From Rotaria sp. Silwood1 (taxonomy: Eukaryota; Rotifera; Eurotatoria; Philodinida; Philodinidae), in NCBI GenBank assembly GCA_905250075.1, contig CAJNOP010000120.1, forward strand, positions 186,001 to 250,000: DNA of 64,000 bases, read 5' to 3'. Made by a program: the position numbers and the translations under genes. The notes under the pieces are model-generated. The model made no database searches and was not told the DNA's origin. It saw nothing but the letters and a program-made list of their open reading frames with translations. This document shows positions 1 through 18,259 of the stretch, piece by piece (within the stretch, counting starts at the first letter, position 1; each line of letters begins with the position of its first letter).

Positions 1-213
1 ACTATTGTCCAGGCCATATAAGAGAGGATCCTATATAACCTTAGATTGGCCCGAACAACACTATGTTTTATCCTTACAATAGTAGAGAAAAGCTACTAGC
101 TCACACGATGAGGGCTAGTAGTTATTCTCTACTATTGTAAGGATAAAACATGGCGGTGTTCGGACCAATCTAGGATTATATAGGATCCTCTCTTATGTGA
201 CCTGGACAATAGT
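1..213. mobile_element. Foldback (palindromic) MITE-like element
   Basis: The first 213 bases form one long inverted repeat. The left arm starts ACTATTGTCCAGG and the right arm ends CCTGGACAATAGT. The arms of about 100 nt pair with only scattered mismatches around a loop of roughly a dozen bases near 100-112. There is no coding capacity, so it looks like a non-autonomous foldback element. The left flank lies outside the window, so a target duplication cannot be tested. The internal motif TTTTATCCTTACAATAG recurs just outside the right end at about 216-232, suggesting a second, broken copy abuts it. Confidence 0.8.
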
Positions 214-615
214 AAATTTTATCCTTACAATAGGACTGTATCAAAACGGGGTATCAGTCAAGTTGGCCACCCCCATATATATACAGTGGTTCGCAAAAAA
301 ACTTGGATCAAACATTGGGCTTATATTAGCGCCTGAGTTAATCATCTTGGAAAAAATCTTTCATTATTTCATACACAATAGTTCATAGTTTAACAACATC
401 CCGTTCATTATTGTGTTCTCTCTTCTTTTACTTCAAAAACTTAATTACACGCTTTTTTATGCGATTTGCCAAACTAATTACAACTTATTTTGTCATATGA
501 GTTCATATTTAGTTTGTAAAAAGTTTTCAGTTTACTTGTATTTTTTAATTATCTTTTCCCAATTCTATGTTTTACATATTTCAAACATTTCATGGGGATT
601 AATATTCGGATTGTT

Positions 616-691
616 GATTGACGAGCAATCTAAAATATGAGAAATAGTTGTGACGATGAGTATTTCTCTTATTTTAGGCTGCTCGTCAATC
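616..691. repeat. Short perfect-ended hairpin
   Basis: Two arms of about 31 nt, beginning GATTGACGAGCA and ending TGCTCGTCAATC, pair with three mismatches around a loop of about 14 nt. It may be a tiny MITE or a folded transcript element. No target duplication is obvious. Confidence 0.7.
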
Positions 692-2060
692 AGGAAGAAT
701 TCGAATGCAACCGAAAATGATTGACATATTATGAAACAATAAAGAGACATTGGTTATGTGACTTTTCAGTCGATTCATTGATGGCAACTTTGTAATTTCA
801 CAAAATGAATTGATCTGGTACTTGACTGTATGTAGTGTTAATTTTACGGTTGTTCATAATTTATTTGTTCAATATTTTAAAGAAGTTTGGTACTTGAGCT
901 GTCCCAACCGATAGGCTATTGTAGGCAAAGGTGTGTTTGTAGCCTAATGGTTTTTTTTCTGACTGAACGAATTCCCTTCCTTCAATAATATAATCAAGAA
1001 ATATGCTATTTTTTCGTATTGTTTGGGTTTATTATATCGAACTTTGCTCTCATAACGAAAAAACACAGATCGATAAAGTAAATGAATATTTTAAGTAGAT
1101 ATAACCTACTAAATATAAATCTACGATAACAGCAAAATATCTCCTTCAAAAAAGCTAGGAAATATTAAATCTCTGTGTTGACTAATTCTTCCAAGGTTCT
1201 TTTTTGCAAACCATTGTATATAGATAAGATTTTTATCGATATGATTTACATAAAATAGTTAAATTATCTATGGAATTTATCAATATATTATTTGTCTATT
1301 TAAATATGAAAGCATTTTAGAAAATAAAATCGTCGATAAATATAAATAAATTATAGAAATATATTTAAACAACTATTGTTTATTATTATTATTATTTTCT
1401 ATTTATTTATTAAAAGATTTAGATAAAAAAAATTGAGTATATTCAATGTATATAATTTATTGTTATTGATTATTAATTAAAAATATAGATTTCATTTATT
1501 CAGTTTTAATTAATCCATTAAATTAATTTCATGTTGAAAATGAATTAAACAATAAATAATTTAACAAAACAATTGAAAACAAAAACAATAGTAGAAAGAA
1601 AATGAAAAAATAAATAAAATATTATCTTAACTTTTCGTTGTGAATAAATAATAGACTATAGATTCTTTCCTATAACAAATTTTTTATTAAAATATATAAA
1701 TAATTAATATTATACAAACATGTTCAATATTAAACAACATGATGCACAATCTTTCAATAAAACAAGAAATTTTCTCGACTATAAAAACTCAATTAAAAAT
1801 CTTTTTTTTGAAAATTCGAAGATTTTTCTTTGAATAAACAAAGTAACAAATATTTACATCCGATATAGAGAATTTTATTTTCTATTCAAATGCTTGACTT
1901 TTCGATCCTATTTTAAATAAGTTTTTCATGTTATAACAAATTTTGCAACTTTCGCTGTGGCTTTGAAATTTCTAGAAAAGAATAATTTAGAGAAAAAATT
2001 CCGAAATTGAAAATGATCAAGTGTCGAAAGAAAAAGTTGCTTTTTAACAATTGTCACTTG

Positions 2061-2187
2061 TGAGTGTGGGTGTGGATGTCTAGGTGACGTCTTTCTCCCT
2101 TACCCCCACACCTCCACCCCCACCCCCACTCCACACCCACCCACACCCACACCCACACCCACACACCCACACCCACACCCCACACCC
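2061..2187 (-). repeat. TGTGGG-type (CCCACA) hexamer tract, interstitial telomere-like
   Basis: From about 2101 to the gap the + strand is C/A-rich. From 2141 it contains at least six near-tandem CCCACA units, read TGTGGG on the - strand. A short TGTGGGTGTGG stretch in the opposite orientation sits at about 2064-2075. TGTGGG is, from memory, the bdelloid rotifer telomere repeat. The array runs into unresolved N, so its true length is unknown. It could instead be an ordinary C/A microsatellite. Confidence 0.6.
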
Positions 2188-2287
2188 NNNNNNNNNNNNN
2201 NNNNNNNNNNNNNNNNNNNNNNNNNNNNNNNNNNNNNNNNNNNNNNNNNNNNNNNNNNNNNNNNNNNNNNNNNNNNNNNNNNNNNNN
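2188..2287. other. Assembly gap (100 N)
   Basis: Exactly 100 N, the conventional placeholder for a gap of unknown size. It directly follows the hexamer tract, which is probably what broke the assembly. Confidence 0.99.
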
Positions 2288-3151
2288 TTCAATAAAGAAA
2301 ATATTTTCTTTCGAATACATTGTCTTTTTTTTGTTTTTAACAAACAAAAGAAGATATTACTTTTGATTCTATGTCTTAAAAAAGACAAAATTTAAATATA
2401 CTTTTTTTTAATAAATTTCAGTAGATGTCGTAGAAAGACAATTAAACAAAGTACTCATCGAATTTACGATTGGATCATACATAATAGATCGTAAAGAAAG
2501 AAACAAAAAGCAAGCAAGCATACCAGTCCACCCACTTATCCAAAAAAGCGTTGTTGTCAGTCCAGTGTTTTCAATACTAAATACTACAAAACAAAAGTAA
2601 AGTACCCAAGATACTTACAGTTTTTGAAAAACTATTATATTATACATTTTATGCAAAAAAAAACAAGAAAGTATCTTGATTGTACTTTCCAAAGTAGAAA
2701 AAGGACTTTGATCATTTTGTTGCGACATTATATTTTGAAAATTTGCTTGTCTTTCCCTTCTTTATATCTTTTAAATCCAGATGAAGTGAAGAAGTATTAT
2801 TTTTTTTCTTTTATTCTTATCAAATTTATCATTGAACTTTCTCCAATATTATTTTTAATACATACTTTTTCATGCGTTCTTCTCAGACGTATAAAGTCAG
2901 AAATTTCAATTAAATAAATTTCATGTCCAAAGACTTATAAAATCAAATTCCATTATATTTATTTCATTAAAATTTCACTTTCAAAATGATAAATTTGAAT
3001 TATATCAATTGTTAGTATCTGTTTCATCAATCGAAAAAAGACATTTGTTTTTCTATCTTTGATATAACAAATTTCAAATAGATCGTTTGTTAATAAAAAA
3101 CAATTTCTATGAAAATTTCTTTTTTTTTTTTTTTTTTTTTTTTTTTTGTAG

Positions 3152-7151
<4,000 letters not shown>

Positions 7152-7469
7152 AATTAATCTATACACAAAAGAATTTTTTTTTTCGTACTGTTTTGTCTAA
7201 TGAATTCTTATCTGTTTTTTTTCTCTTGTCAATATCATTTTCTCTAATTGTATTCTATCTAGTCTTTATTTTCTTTTTTGTCTGATATATATATATATAT
7301 ATATGTACTGCAAATTTTTCCAGACTTCGCATGCGGAAAAATTATTCTTTGTATTTTTTTTTCTTTTTGGTCTTTGTTTAAAATCAAATCAATTTCTCTT
7401 CTATTTCTTTCAATAATATAAACAATCAACATTTATAAATATATATACTTTTTCGTAATTCTGATTTAG

Positions 7470-9749
7470 ATGGCAACAAATTTATATCGTGTTTTACCAG
7501 CATGTAGTCGAGCTATTTTAAAAGGGCATATTCGTATGTCCTTATCAGCAACTTCTTGTTTTCATCCATCAATGGTATGTTAAATAAAATAAAAATAAAA
7601 AAGAGATTTCTAAATGATAAATAAATATCATATATAATTAAGATTACAAGAATGCTTCATCATGAAGTACCTGTACCAGCTGGAGAAACACGTACAGAAT
7701 CAGATACATTTGGTCCTATTAAAGTACCAGCTTCATCTTATTATGGAGCACAAACAGCTCGTTCAATGCATCATTTTAATATTGGTATACCAACTGGTAA
7801 ATAATATTTAATTCTATATTATTTATTTGATAGATTTATTTTAATATTTCAATTTTTCTTAAGATCGAATGCCATTACCATTAATTGAAGCATTTGGTTT
7901 ATTAAAAAAAGCATGTGCGAAAGTTAATAAACAATTTGGTCTTGATACAAAAGTTTCAGATGCTATTGCACAAGCATGTGATGAAGTTATTGCTGGAAAA
8001 CTTAATGATCATTTTCCATTAAGTGTTTGGCAAACTGGATCAGGTACACAATCAAATATGAATGTTAATGAAGTTGTTTCAAATCGTGCTATACAAATTC
8101 TTGGTGGTACAATGGGAAGTAAAAAGCCAGTTCATCCAAATGATCATGTGAATAAAAGTCAAAGTTCAAATGATACATTTCCAACAGGTAAAAGTGTCTT
8201 TTTGTTTCTAAATAATAAAACTTAATTTTATTTTTAGCTATGCATATTGCTGCTGCACTTGAATTAAATCGTCGATTACATCCAGCATTAAAAGATCTTC
8301 ATACAGCATTAAAAAAGAAATCCGAAGAGTTTTCATCAATTTATAAAATTGGTCGAACACATTTACAAGATGCTGTACCAATGACACTTGGACAAGAATT
8401 TTCTGGTTATACACATCAAGTAGCTATGAGTATTGAACGTTTAAAAACTTGTGAACCACGTTTATATGAATTAGCTATTGGTGGTACAGCTGTTGGTACA
8501 GGTATAAATACACCAAAAGGTTTTGGTAAATTTGTTGCTCAAACATTACATGATCTTACAAAATTACCATTTGTTGATGCACCAAATAAGTTTGAAGCAT
8601 TAGCAACACATGATACAATGGTTGAATTGAGTGGTGCACTTAATACAGTAGCTGTCAGTTTCAGTACGAAATAAATCAATGAGTTTTGTTTAAAAAAAAA
8701 CAGGATTTTTATTTTTTTTTCGTTAGTGAAAATTGCTAATGATATTCGACTATTAGGTTCGGGACCTCGTTGTGGTATTGGTAAGTTATATTTATTTTAT
8801 TTGTTAAAAATTTAATTATATTTCTTTTGTTTTTTGTTCTTTTAAGGTGAATTAATATTACCGGAAAATGAACCAGGTAGTTCAATTATGCCTGGTAAAG
8901 TAAATCCAACTCAATGTGAAGCTATGACAATGGTTGCTGCACAAGTGATGGGTAATCATGTTGCTGTTACTGTTGGTGGTTCAATGGGACATTTTGAATT
9001 AAATGTATTTAAACCATTAATTATTAAAAATGTTCTTAATTCAATAAGAATTCTTTCTGATGTTTGTCATTCATTTACTGAATATTGTGTCGTAGGTATT
9101 GAAGCCAATAAAACTGTATTAGAACGTAATATGCGTGAATCACTTATGTTAGGTAAGTTAAATAATAATACAATCAAATTAAGAATACTCTCTTCTTTTT
9201 TGATCGTTTTCTCTTTCTCGATGATGGTACAACTATTCAGACGGGAATTTTTATCATAGATAGAGTATCAAAAATTAGGAGATAATTGTTCAAGAAAAAA
9301 AAATTTAAAGTAGGTTTTTGTGGAAGAGAAACTTTGATTTCATAAAATCGCATCCTGATACATTATTACCTTCATCTAATTTTATTCTGTCGAACTGAAA
9401 TTTTTATTACTAATACTTGGAAGAATTTTCTAGAAATAAAATCAATCATTTCCCTTTTTTTAACGTTCTCCCTTGAGTTTTCAAGTTTCGATTGGTTGTA
9501 CTGTTTTCAAACATTAGAATTAGTTAAATATAGAGGAGTATTCTTAATTTTGTTTCTTTTTAAAACTTCTATGTTAATTATTAATATTTAGTTACTGCAC
9601 TTAATCCATATATTGGTTATGATAAAGCGGCACAAATTGCTAAGAAAGCTCACAAAGAAGGAACAACATTACGTGAAGCTGCATTAGCATTAGGTCATTT
9701 AACAGCAGAACAATTTGACAAATATGTTAATCCAAAAGATATGGTTTAA
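7470..9749 (+). CDS. FH: Fumarate hydratase, class II (mitochondrial)
   Basis: Converts fumarate and water to L-malate in the TCA cycle. Seven exons: 7470-7574, 7643-7796, 7864-8187, 8238-8663, 8727-8780, 8847-9152, 9592-9749, giving 508 aa (human about 510). The first ~40 residues are basic and hydroxyl-rich ([16 protein letters not shown]), as expected for a mitochondrial presequence. Key family blocks are visible: [54 protein letters not shown] and the signature [16 protein letters not shown]. One oddity is [12 protein letters not shown], where human has Asn in place of the Met. The ATG directly follows a TTTAG acceptor (7469), consistent with a trans-spliced leader. It starts 318 nt after MELK on the same strand. 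A polyadenylation signal AATAAA lies near 9800. Confidence 0.96.
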
Positions 9750-10964
9750 AAAACGAACATTGAACAATTTCCTTTTTTCTTTTCCTTTTCCTATCCCTAA
9801 ATAAATATATTGTAGACAATTATAGTTTATTAAAAAAAATTTAACATCAATTTAATATTGATCTGATTAATGATAAATGGTTTTGTATTTTAATTATATA
9901 TATATATATATATTTATAGCTCAAATTAATTTCAAACAGTTTTATTCATTTAATTATAACAAAAAAAAAACGATATCAACACATTATTTTCGAACTATTA
10001 TTGTGTTATATATGTCATTCTTGCTTATTGTATTTTAATTAGAATTAATGTTTAGATTTCGTTTGCTATGTTTATTATTTTTGTAAAACAAAATACGTAT
10101 GAATATTTTGTAATCCTAATATTATGTTTATTTAGTTGAATATATATATATATATTAATATATTAAAAATAATAAGTTTTTTCGAAGTATAATTTGCCTA
10201 TGAACAAAACATAAAGAAAAAATGTTAACTGAGATTCGTTTATTATGAATTTTGATAGAATAAAATGACTCTGATAAAACCTAATCTTTTGATACGAGCA
10301 ACAATAGGTGTGGTTCGATATGAATTCATAAAGGTCATCCTATTTATTTGATTAATTGATTTCTATGTAATAGAGCATTGACATGTTATCTATACAGAAG
10401 ATCATTAATGACATTTTTATCCATAATAGCAGAAATATGAATAATATAAAATGAGTACTGGTTTTATCATAGATATAATTGTTATTGGATTATACAATCA
10501 TTAGTCTATCGTTTAGCATCACTATTTCAATCAACAGATCAAATAATTAAAAGAAAATTATATAACTGATAATAAAATACCATCTGTTGTATTTGCTAAA
10601 CTATATAGTATAACTAAATAATAAAAAAAAAAAGAATGATTTGATATTAAATAACATATTAGAAGTTTCTTTTTCTTTTTATATAAAACAATGAAAGATA
10701 AAATGCCATATCTTAGATTTTTATTTATTTCACAACATTCTATACAACAACAACAACAATAGATATGAATTACATAAAGGTTTTATCAGTAAGGCCTTTT
10801 TGATTAGTCATTATAATTATCATTGTTCTATATCAATACATTTATTACATTCACTCTTTATCATTCTTTCTATTATTATTTACAATAGATAGACAAGAAG
10901 AAAAAATAATAAGATTACAAGCAAAAACACATACACATACTTCGTAGACGTTGACTTTAGAAAT
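9750..10964. other. Intergenic AT-rich spacer
   Basis: Holds the fumarase 3' end, two (AT)n runs near 9895 and 10140, and the run-in to the PHYHD1 acceptor (TTTAG ending 10960). No gene or structured repeat seen. Confidence 0.7.
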
Positions 10965-12448
<1,484 letters not shown>

Positions 12449-12629
12449 AAAAAAAAAGAAACACTTTTATTATTATTCCAAACGAACTTTTATATTAATA
12501 TTGAAAAAAAAAATTGTCGGACTATTTTCTTTCCGAAAAAAAAGACCGACATGTAATCAGAATTAACTACAGTATAAATAAAATCTAGCACAAACCGATA
12601 TCACAAAGAAATAAACTGCATTAATATTT

Positions 12630-14951
12630 TCATTGACCTTCTTGTTCTTCTTGTTCATCATGGTGTGAAGAATATTGAGCACGCCTTGAAGATATTGAAC
12701 CATTACCACTTCTCGTTGTTGATAAATGTTGTAATGCTTCTGTTTGATCAAAAAACGGAAGTGTATCAGAACGTGCTCGTGGTTGATTTACTAATTGTGA
12801 AGGCTGATGAGATGTTCGTCGTTTAATTTCTGGTGGTTGTTGACTAATTGATGTAAATGCTGATGGTGCAACTGATGCATGTGCAGCAAATGGATTTGTT
12901 TTTGTACGTGTTTCATAATTTGGTGTTTTAGGTTGTTGTAATTGTTGTTGGGGAGGTGGAGGTGGTTGACCTTCTTTTGTAATAACTAAATATTTATAAA
13001 GAGTTACACGTGGTGGTATTTCTAATTTTTCAACACGATTAGGAATAAATCGTTTTTCACAACATAATTGAAATAATTCATGAATAATTCTAGTCGCAAC
13101 TAATTCACTAAGAAATAATAATAATAATAATAAAAAAACAAAATTTATTAATATTATTTAATTGTTTCTTTTCTTTTTTTATACATTCAATTTACCTTGC
13201 ATTTGTACCAATAATACGTAAAATAAAATGTCCATCAGCTTCTAAATATTCATCATTAAAAAATTGAAATAATGTACGACCTTTGCCTTCATAATATATA
13301 GGTGGAACAATAAACATTCGCGATTGATGATGAATTTTTCTTCCATCACTTAATGTATATACTTCATCACCTGTTGTAGCTTCGGTTTCAATACGACTTT
13401 GTACTAGAATATATATCGATAAATTTATAAACTATTTTTTTTTCTTTCTATGTTGTTATGTTATTTCTTTTTTGTTACCTCTCATTATATGTTCATTATC
13501 TTCTCGGTTAATATGCTCACCACATAAATCATTAAATGGCCATGTTTTTGTTAATTCATAATCCATTATTTTTAAACGTTCTTGAAGATGCGTTTCTCGT
13601 CGAAAAAATAATCGATAGATCCATATAAAAAGATCATAAATAGTTAATATAATAACAAAAACAAACCAAAACCAGAGAAATGTAAATATTTGCTAAAATA
13701 ATATTCGAAGAAAAAAACAAAAACAAAACTCAATTATTTTATTTTAAAAAATTCAAAAAAAAAGAAAATAATTTTACTTGATTAAATAGATTAATTGGTA
13801 AAACACACATAACTGTATAAGTATGTGCAATAGGTAAAGCATTTGCTTCACGAATTTGAAAATCGCTAAACAAAAAGATAAAAGAAATTAATGTCTATAT
13901 AAAATAAAACAACAAAGAAATATTTTTTATTTTATCATTTTACCATAATGTTACTTTAGGAAAATATCGACTTGTAAAATCCCAACCTTTTCCTTCATAT
14001 AAAAGTCGAACTACAGTAATACCTAATGACCAAAATGGTTGACCCAATAATAAAGATAGCATTATTATCTGAACAACAATATTTGTAATATAAATAACTT
14101 TAATAAATAAAAATAAATTTCTTAAATAATCTCCCATATAACGACCAGACGATGGAAAAAAGACGAGAAAACATTTTTTCCACCATATTGTTTCACGATT
14201 ATTTGGTTGACGACGTGGATCATCCACATATTGATCAATAACTGAAATAATAAATTTCATTAAACGTTCACGTTGTTTTTCATCATTTGCTCTTTTATAA
14301 TTTGATGCAGCTTCGACTATATCGCGTATATCAACACCTTAATTATGCAAAAGAAAAATGTATATAATATATTATTATAAAAACCAAAAAAAAAAAAAAA
14401 GAAATAATATATATTTTTACCCGATCGTTGACTTAATACTCTCCATAAAACATAAGGTATAAAAAAAAGAAATGCTTGAAAAAGAAGTATAAATGATATC
14501 CATTGATAATAACGTATTGATGATTCTTGACGTAAAGCAGTATTATCAGGTATTTCACTAGTATCATCAATATAATACGTATTACGTACCCAACATACCT
14601 ATGAAATTCAAAAAAAAAAACAAAAAAACAATCAATCAAATAAATTTTAATATATATGAAATTTAGTATACATTATTCGTATAGTCTTCATAGTTTCCTG
14701 TAAAAAAAGCAGGAACCTACAACAACATAAATTATTTAAATTTTTGAATTCATAAAAATTATATTTAAACATACCCAACATGCAATACGTCTTGATGTAA
14801 ATTCACGATTTGAAACAATTATAGTAAAAGCAATAAGTACAGCACATGTATATCGATAACTAAGACGATCACCTACTGAATCGTCACTACGAGATGTACC
14901 AAGAAATAAAGTTGAAAATTCTTGAGCAGCTTTTAATATTAATGCTGACAT
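12630..14951 (-). CDS. Innexin (gap-junction channel protein)
   Basis: Four-pass membrane protein forming invertebrate gap junctions or hemichannels. Eight exons on the minus strand, 5' to 3': 14951-14775, 14716-14672, 14598-14421, 14337-13944, 13865-13778, 13692-13479, 13403-13196, 13107-12630, giving 593 aa. The family hallmark YYQW starts the second membrane segment (YYQWISFILLFQAF). Extracellular loop 1 carries two Cys (IACWVPAFF...NNVCWV). Loop 2 carries two Cys (VTLCDFQIR...TVMCVLPINL). Further membrane segments are near residues 35-52, VVQIIMLSLLLG, and FTFLWFWFVFVIIL. The last exon encodes a Pro/Gln-rich cytoplasmic tail of about 150 residues. A possible acceptor (ACTGGTAG) lies 18 nt upstream of the ATG. 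It is the only minus-strand gene in the first 53 kb. I cannot assign a numbered paralogue. Confidence 0.94.
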
Positions 14952-17232
14952 AATGATATTAAAAATAGTCTACCAGTAGATGTAATAAAAAATGTTGAAT
15001 TCGATGGTTGATCGTAGTTTTTTTTTCCCTATCTTCTTATCTAAAATAATAGACAATGTAAATTGATACTGAACAAATGTTCGATTATGGTTGATCCATT
15101 TAATAGAAAAAAAAAAGTAACTAAATTAATCAGTTACTTATTTTCATGCTTCTCATATTTTTTTTCTTCTTCTCATTGGACAAATATATGTCAGGCAGAA
15201 ACTGACATTTGCATATTCGTGTACAATATCGATTTATGCAATTACCATAACGATATGCGTAAAAAAATATAGGAACAGTAATAAGAGTAAACCGAATTCT
15301 ATTCTTTTTTTTTTTTGTCTGATAAAGTTTCGATGAAGCTATACGTAAAAGTTAATTATACACTCGTTGACTTCATTCCTTCTGTAACAGTTCGTGCCTA
15401 ATAATGACACTTACTAAATATACATAGTAAAACAACACATTTGTACCTTTTCTTTTTGTTATGACAGTACACATATATACATGGATGCATATATACTGAC
15501 GACAAATAACATCTAGAACGGCGCACAAGTGATGATTATTGTTGACATTCATACATACCTCAGAACCACAGAATGAAAAAAAATAAAAATTATTATTACT
15601 TGTATATCAGATAAAAATAAAATCAGTCAAGTAGTTCCTTGTTCGATTGTTGTATTCATTTTGAATATCATATAACCACAAAAATGATTTGTGGTTTTTC
15701 CGTCAATGTCAAACTTTTCTTTTTCTTTCTCTTATTCTCTAACAATTGGTTATGAATAAAGTACTATTATTACGACTACTCATAGGGCAATCTTTTTTTC
15801 TTTTTTCTGATAGGAATATTGGAGAAGTAGTATGCATGCGGCGTATACGTCTGTCTTTCTCTGATTAATAGAACGTTACAAGAAAGAAAAATGCATGTGT
15901 ATAGAAGAACCAACGAAAAAAAAAAAAAAGAAAAGAAAACTCTTGCCCTCTTCTCGTTTTTTTTTCCTACCCTAACACTATATCACAAAAAAAAAACATA
16001 CGAGACAGAGAGAAGAAAAGATCTGTGAACGATAGAATAAGAGAACTACCCATCCAATGTGCTATTGCAAAAGTAGGACAATTTCTTAGACACTTTTAAT
16101 TCTTGAGATATTCTGCTTTATATTGTCCTTCTTTAGAAAGAAGACATAGACAAACTATTGAGAAATCAAGGTTAAAAATAACGATGAAAGAATCTACTGA
16201 AGTGTTGTATATGGGAATTTGGTCGATTTGTAACAGCTGTTCGAACCAGTAATACATTGATATGTGACATCTTGTCAATATCACATATATTTAAAGACAT
16301 ATGAAGACTATACTAATATATTATTATGTCATTTCTATGATATTATGATGTTAAAGAAAGAAGACAGAACAAAGTCTTTAGTTTAGATTTTCTTATTAAC
16401 ATTAATAGGTTTCGCTGTAAGAAAAAAATGTAAAGAAATATCATTACATAGATTGTGAAACCTTGATAAAAAATAAATAAATAATGTTGACTATGAAAAA
16501 TTGAATCTAATTGAAGAAACCAAATAAAATTCTCATCAATAAAAGAATGTTATATTTTCTATTAATATAGTTTTTCTTCAAACAAACAAATTGGTCTTCA
16601 TTAAATGCTCTACATCAAAATTTTCTCGTTCGATAAATAGTTATGAGTATTTTTCATGCTGATTTATGAATATTACTTTTTTTTTTCTATTCTTTTTATT
16701 CAATCATAAAAATAGATCTAATTACGTTAAATATTTATTCAATCAATCAGTTAAACTAAAATAGATCATAAGAATTGAATTCAATGAATAAAATCAAATT
16801 ATTTCATTTACATAACGATATATTGAATAAAAGAATAATACATTTATTTCTTTTTTTTTTTTTTTGTTATATGTACATATTTTTTTATAGTTTCATCTTA
16901 TTTTTATACTTTGTACATGTATGGTTATACAAAATAATTAATATGTAAATGATAATGATGAATATTTTGAAAAAAAATAAAAACGGTCAAGATCTCATAG
17001 AAATCTCTCAATGATATAATACGACATCTAGAATTTGTACATATATATATATTTATGATTTTTTAACTTCAAACCAATAGAATGATTCGTTGTTACAGAA
17101 ACAGTGAAAGTTTTATTTTCTTTCTTCTGCTTTTAACTGTGTGAGTGTACTTACTGAAATATCAAAAAAAAAAAAAAAAGAAATTTTTCCGATTATACTT
17201 AAACATTTTCGTATAACCAAAAATAAAATAAA
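14952..17232. other. Intergenic region between divergent innexin and U1A genes
   Basis: 2.3 kb separating two divergently transcribed genes, so it should contain both promoters. AT-rich with homopolymer A/T runs. No TATA box can be distinguished from background. No conserved coding or inverted-repeat structure seen. Confidence 0.65.
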
Positions 17233-18130
17233 ATGGATGTTTCAACTGGTGTTGCTCCTCCAAATTCTGCTTCATCACCATTAAATACAACATTTAATGG
17301 TCAAAATACAATTTATGTAAACAATCTTAACGAACGTAAATAACATAAAATTATTTTTTACTCATAATTCTATTTATATATATATATATATTTTTTTTTC
17401 TTCTTAAGGTGTAAAAATTCCTGAATTAAAAAAATGTCTCTATGCTATATTTTCTAAATTTGGTAAAATTCTTGATATAGTTGCATTAAAAAATTTACGT
17501 ATGCGTGGTCAAGCATTTATTATATTTGATCAACCAGATAGTGCTGCTAATGCATTAACATCAATGCAATCATTTCCATTATATGATAAACCATTACGTA
17601 TACAATTTGCTAAAACTGATAGTGATCTTATAGCTAAACGTAAAAATACATATGTTGAACGACCAAAACGTCGTAGTGATTCGGATTCACCATCAATATC
17701 AAAAAAAGAAAAACGTCGTCAACAATTAGCTGCTAAACAAGAACAACAACGTTTATTAAAAGCACAATTAGCAGCACAATTTCCTGGTTTACCAACTGGT
17801 ATGCCAGGAATGATGCCTGGTATGCCACCAATGATGATTCCACCACCACCTATGATGAATCGTCCAGTTTTACATCCACCTATATTAGGTGGTGAAATGC
17901 CAAATAATATATTATTTGTATCAAATATTCAAGATGCTAATGAAAGCATGTTAACAACATTATTTAAAGCATATAATGGTTTTCGTGAAGTTCGTCTTAT
18001 TCCTGGTCGAGAAGGTATTGCATTCGTTGAATTTGATCTTGAACATCATGCAGCTATGGCTAAAGATGGTTTACAAGGTTTTAAAATTACACCAGATAAA
18101 GCAATGATGATTACATTTGCTAAAAAATAG
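17233..18130 (+). CDS. SNRPA: U1A/U2B''-type spliceosomal snRNP protein, copy 1 (sans-fille-like)
   Basis: Binds U1 and/or U2 snRNA hairpins in the spliceosome. Two exons, 17233-17335 and 17409-18130, give 274 aa (human U1A about 282). RRM1 has RNP2 IYVNNL and RNP1 RGQAFIIF, then the U1A/U2B'' block AKTDSD. A charged segment follows, then a Pro/Met-rich linker (PGMPGMMPGMPPMM), then RRM2 (ILFVSNI; GREGIAFVEF) ending in FAKK. Protostomes commonly have one such protein (SNF) doing both U1A and U2B'' jobs. The tandem copy downstream suggests duplication here. Unlike its neighbours it has no splice acceptor close to the ATG, so it may be the first gene of the cluster. AATAAA lies near 18209. Confidence 0.93.
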
Positions 18131-18259
18131 TTTTTTTTTTTTCTTTTTTTTTTTTTTGTTTATTCTTCATTATTGTTATAAGCAACTGACATATTAAAAA
18201 CAAAAACCAATAAATATATAAATGTATAACTCTGGTCATGTTTTGTTTCTTTATTCTAG

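Larger units (their letters stand above)
214..3151. other. Intergenic AT-rich region
   Basis: No gene recognised. It holds the hairpin at 616-691, the C/A-rich hexamer tract ending at 2187, the N gap, and a 27-nt T run (3121-3147) leading into the splice acceptor before MELK. Short open frames here are low-complexity and match no family I know. Confidence 0.7.

Noticed and set aside
2054-2395. Open frames through the C/A-rich tract and the N gap on both strands
   Set aside because: They are made of simple repeats and unresolved N; no protein family signal.
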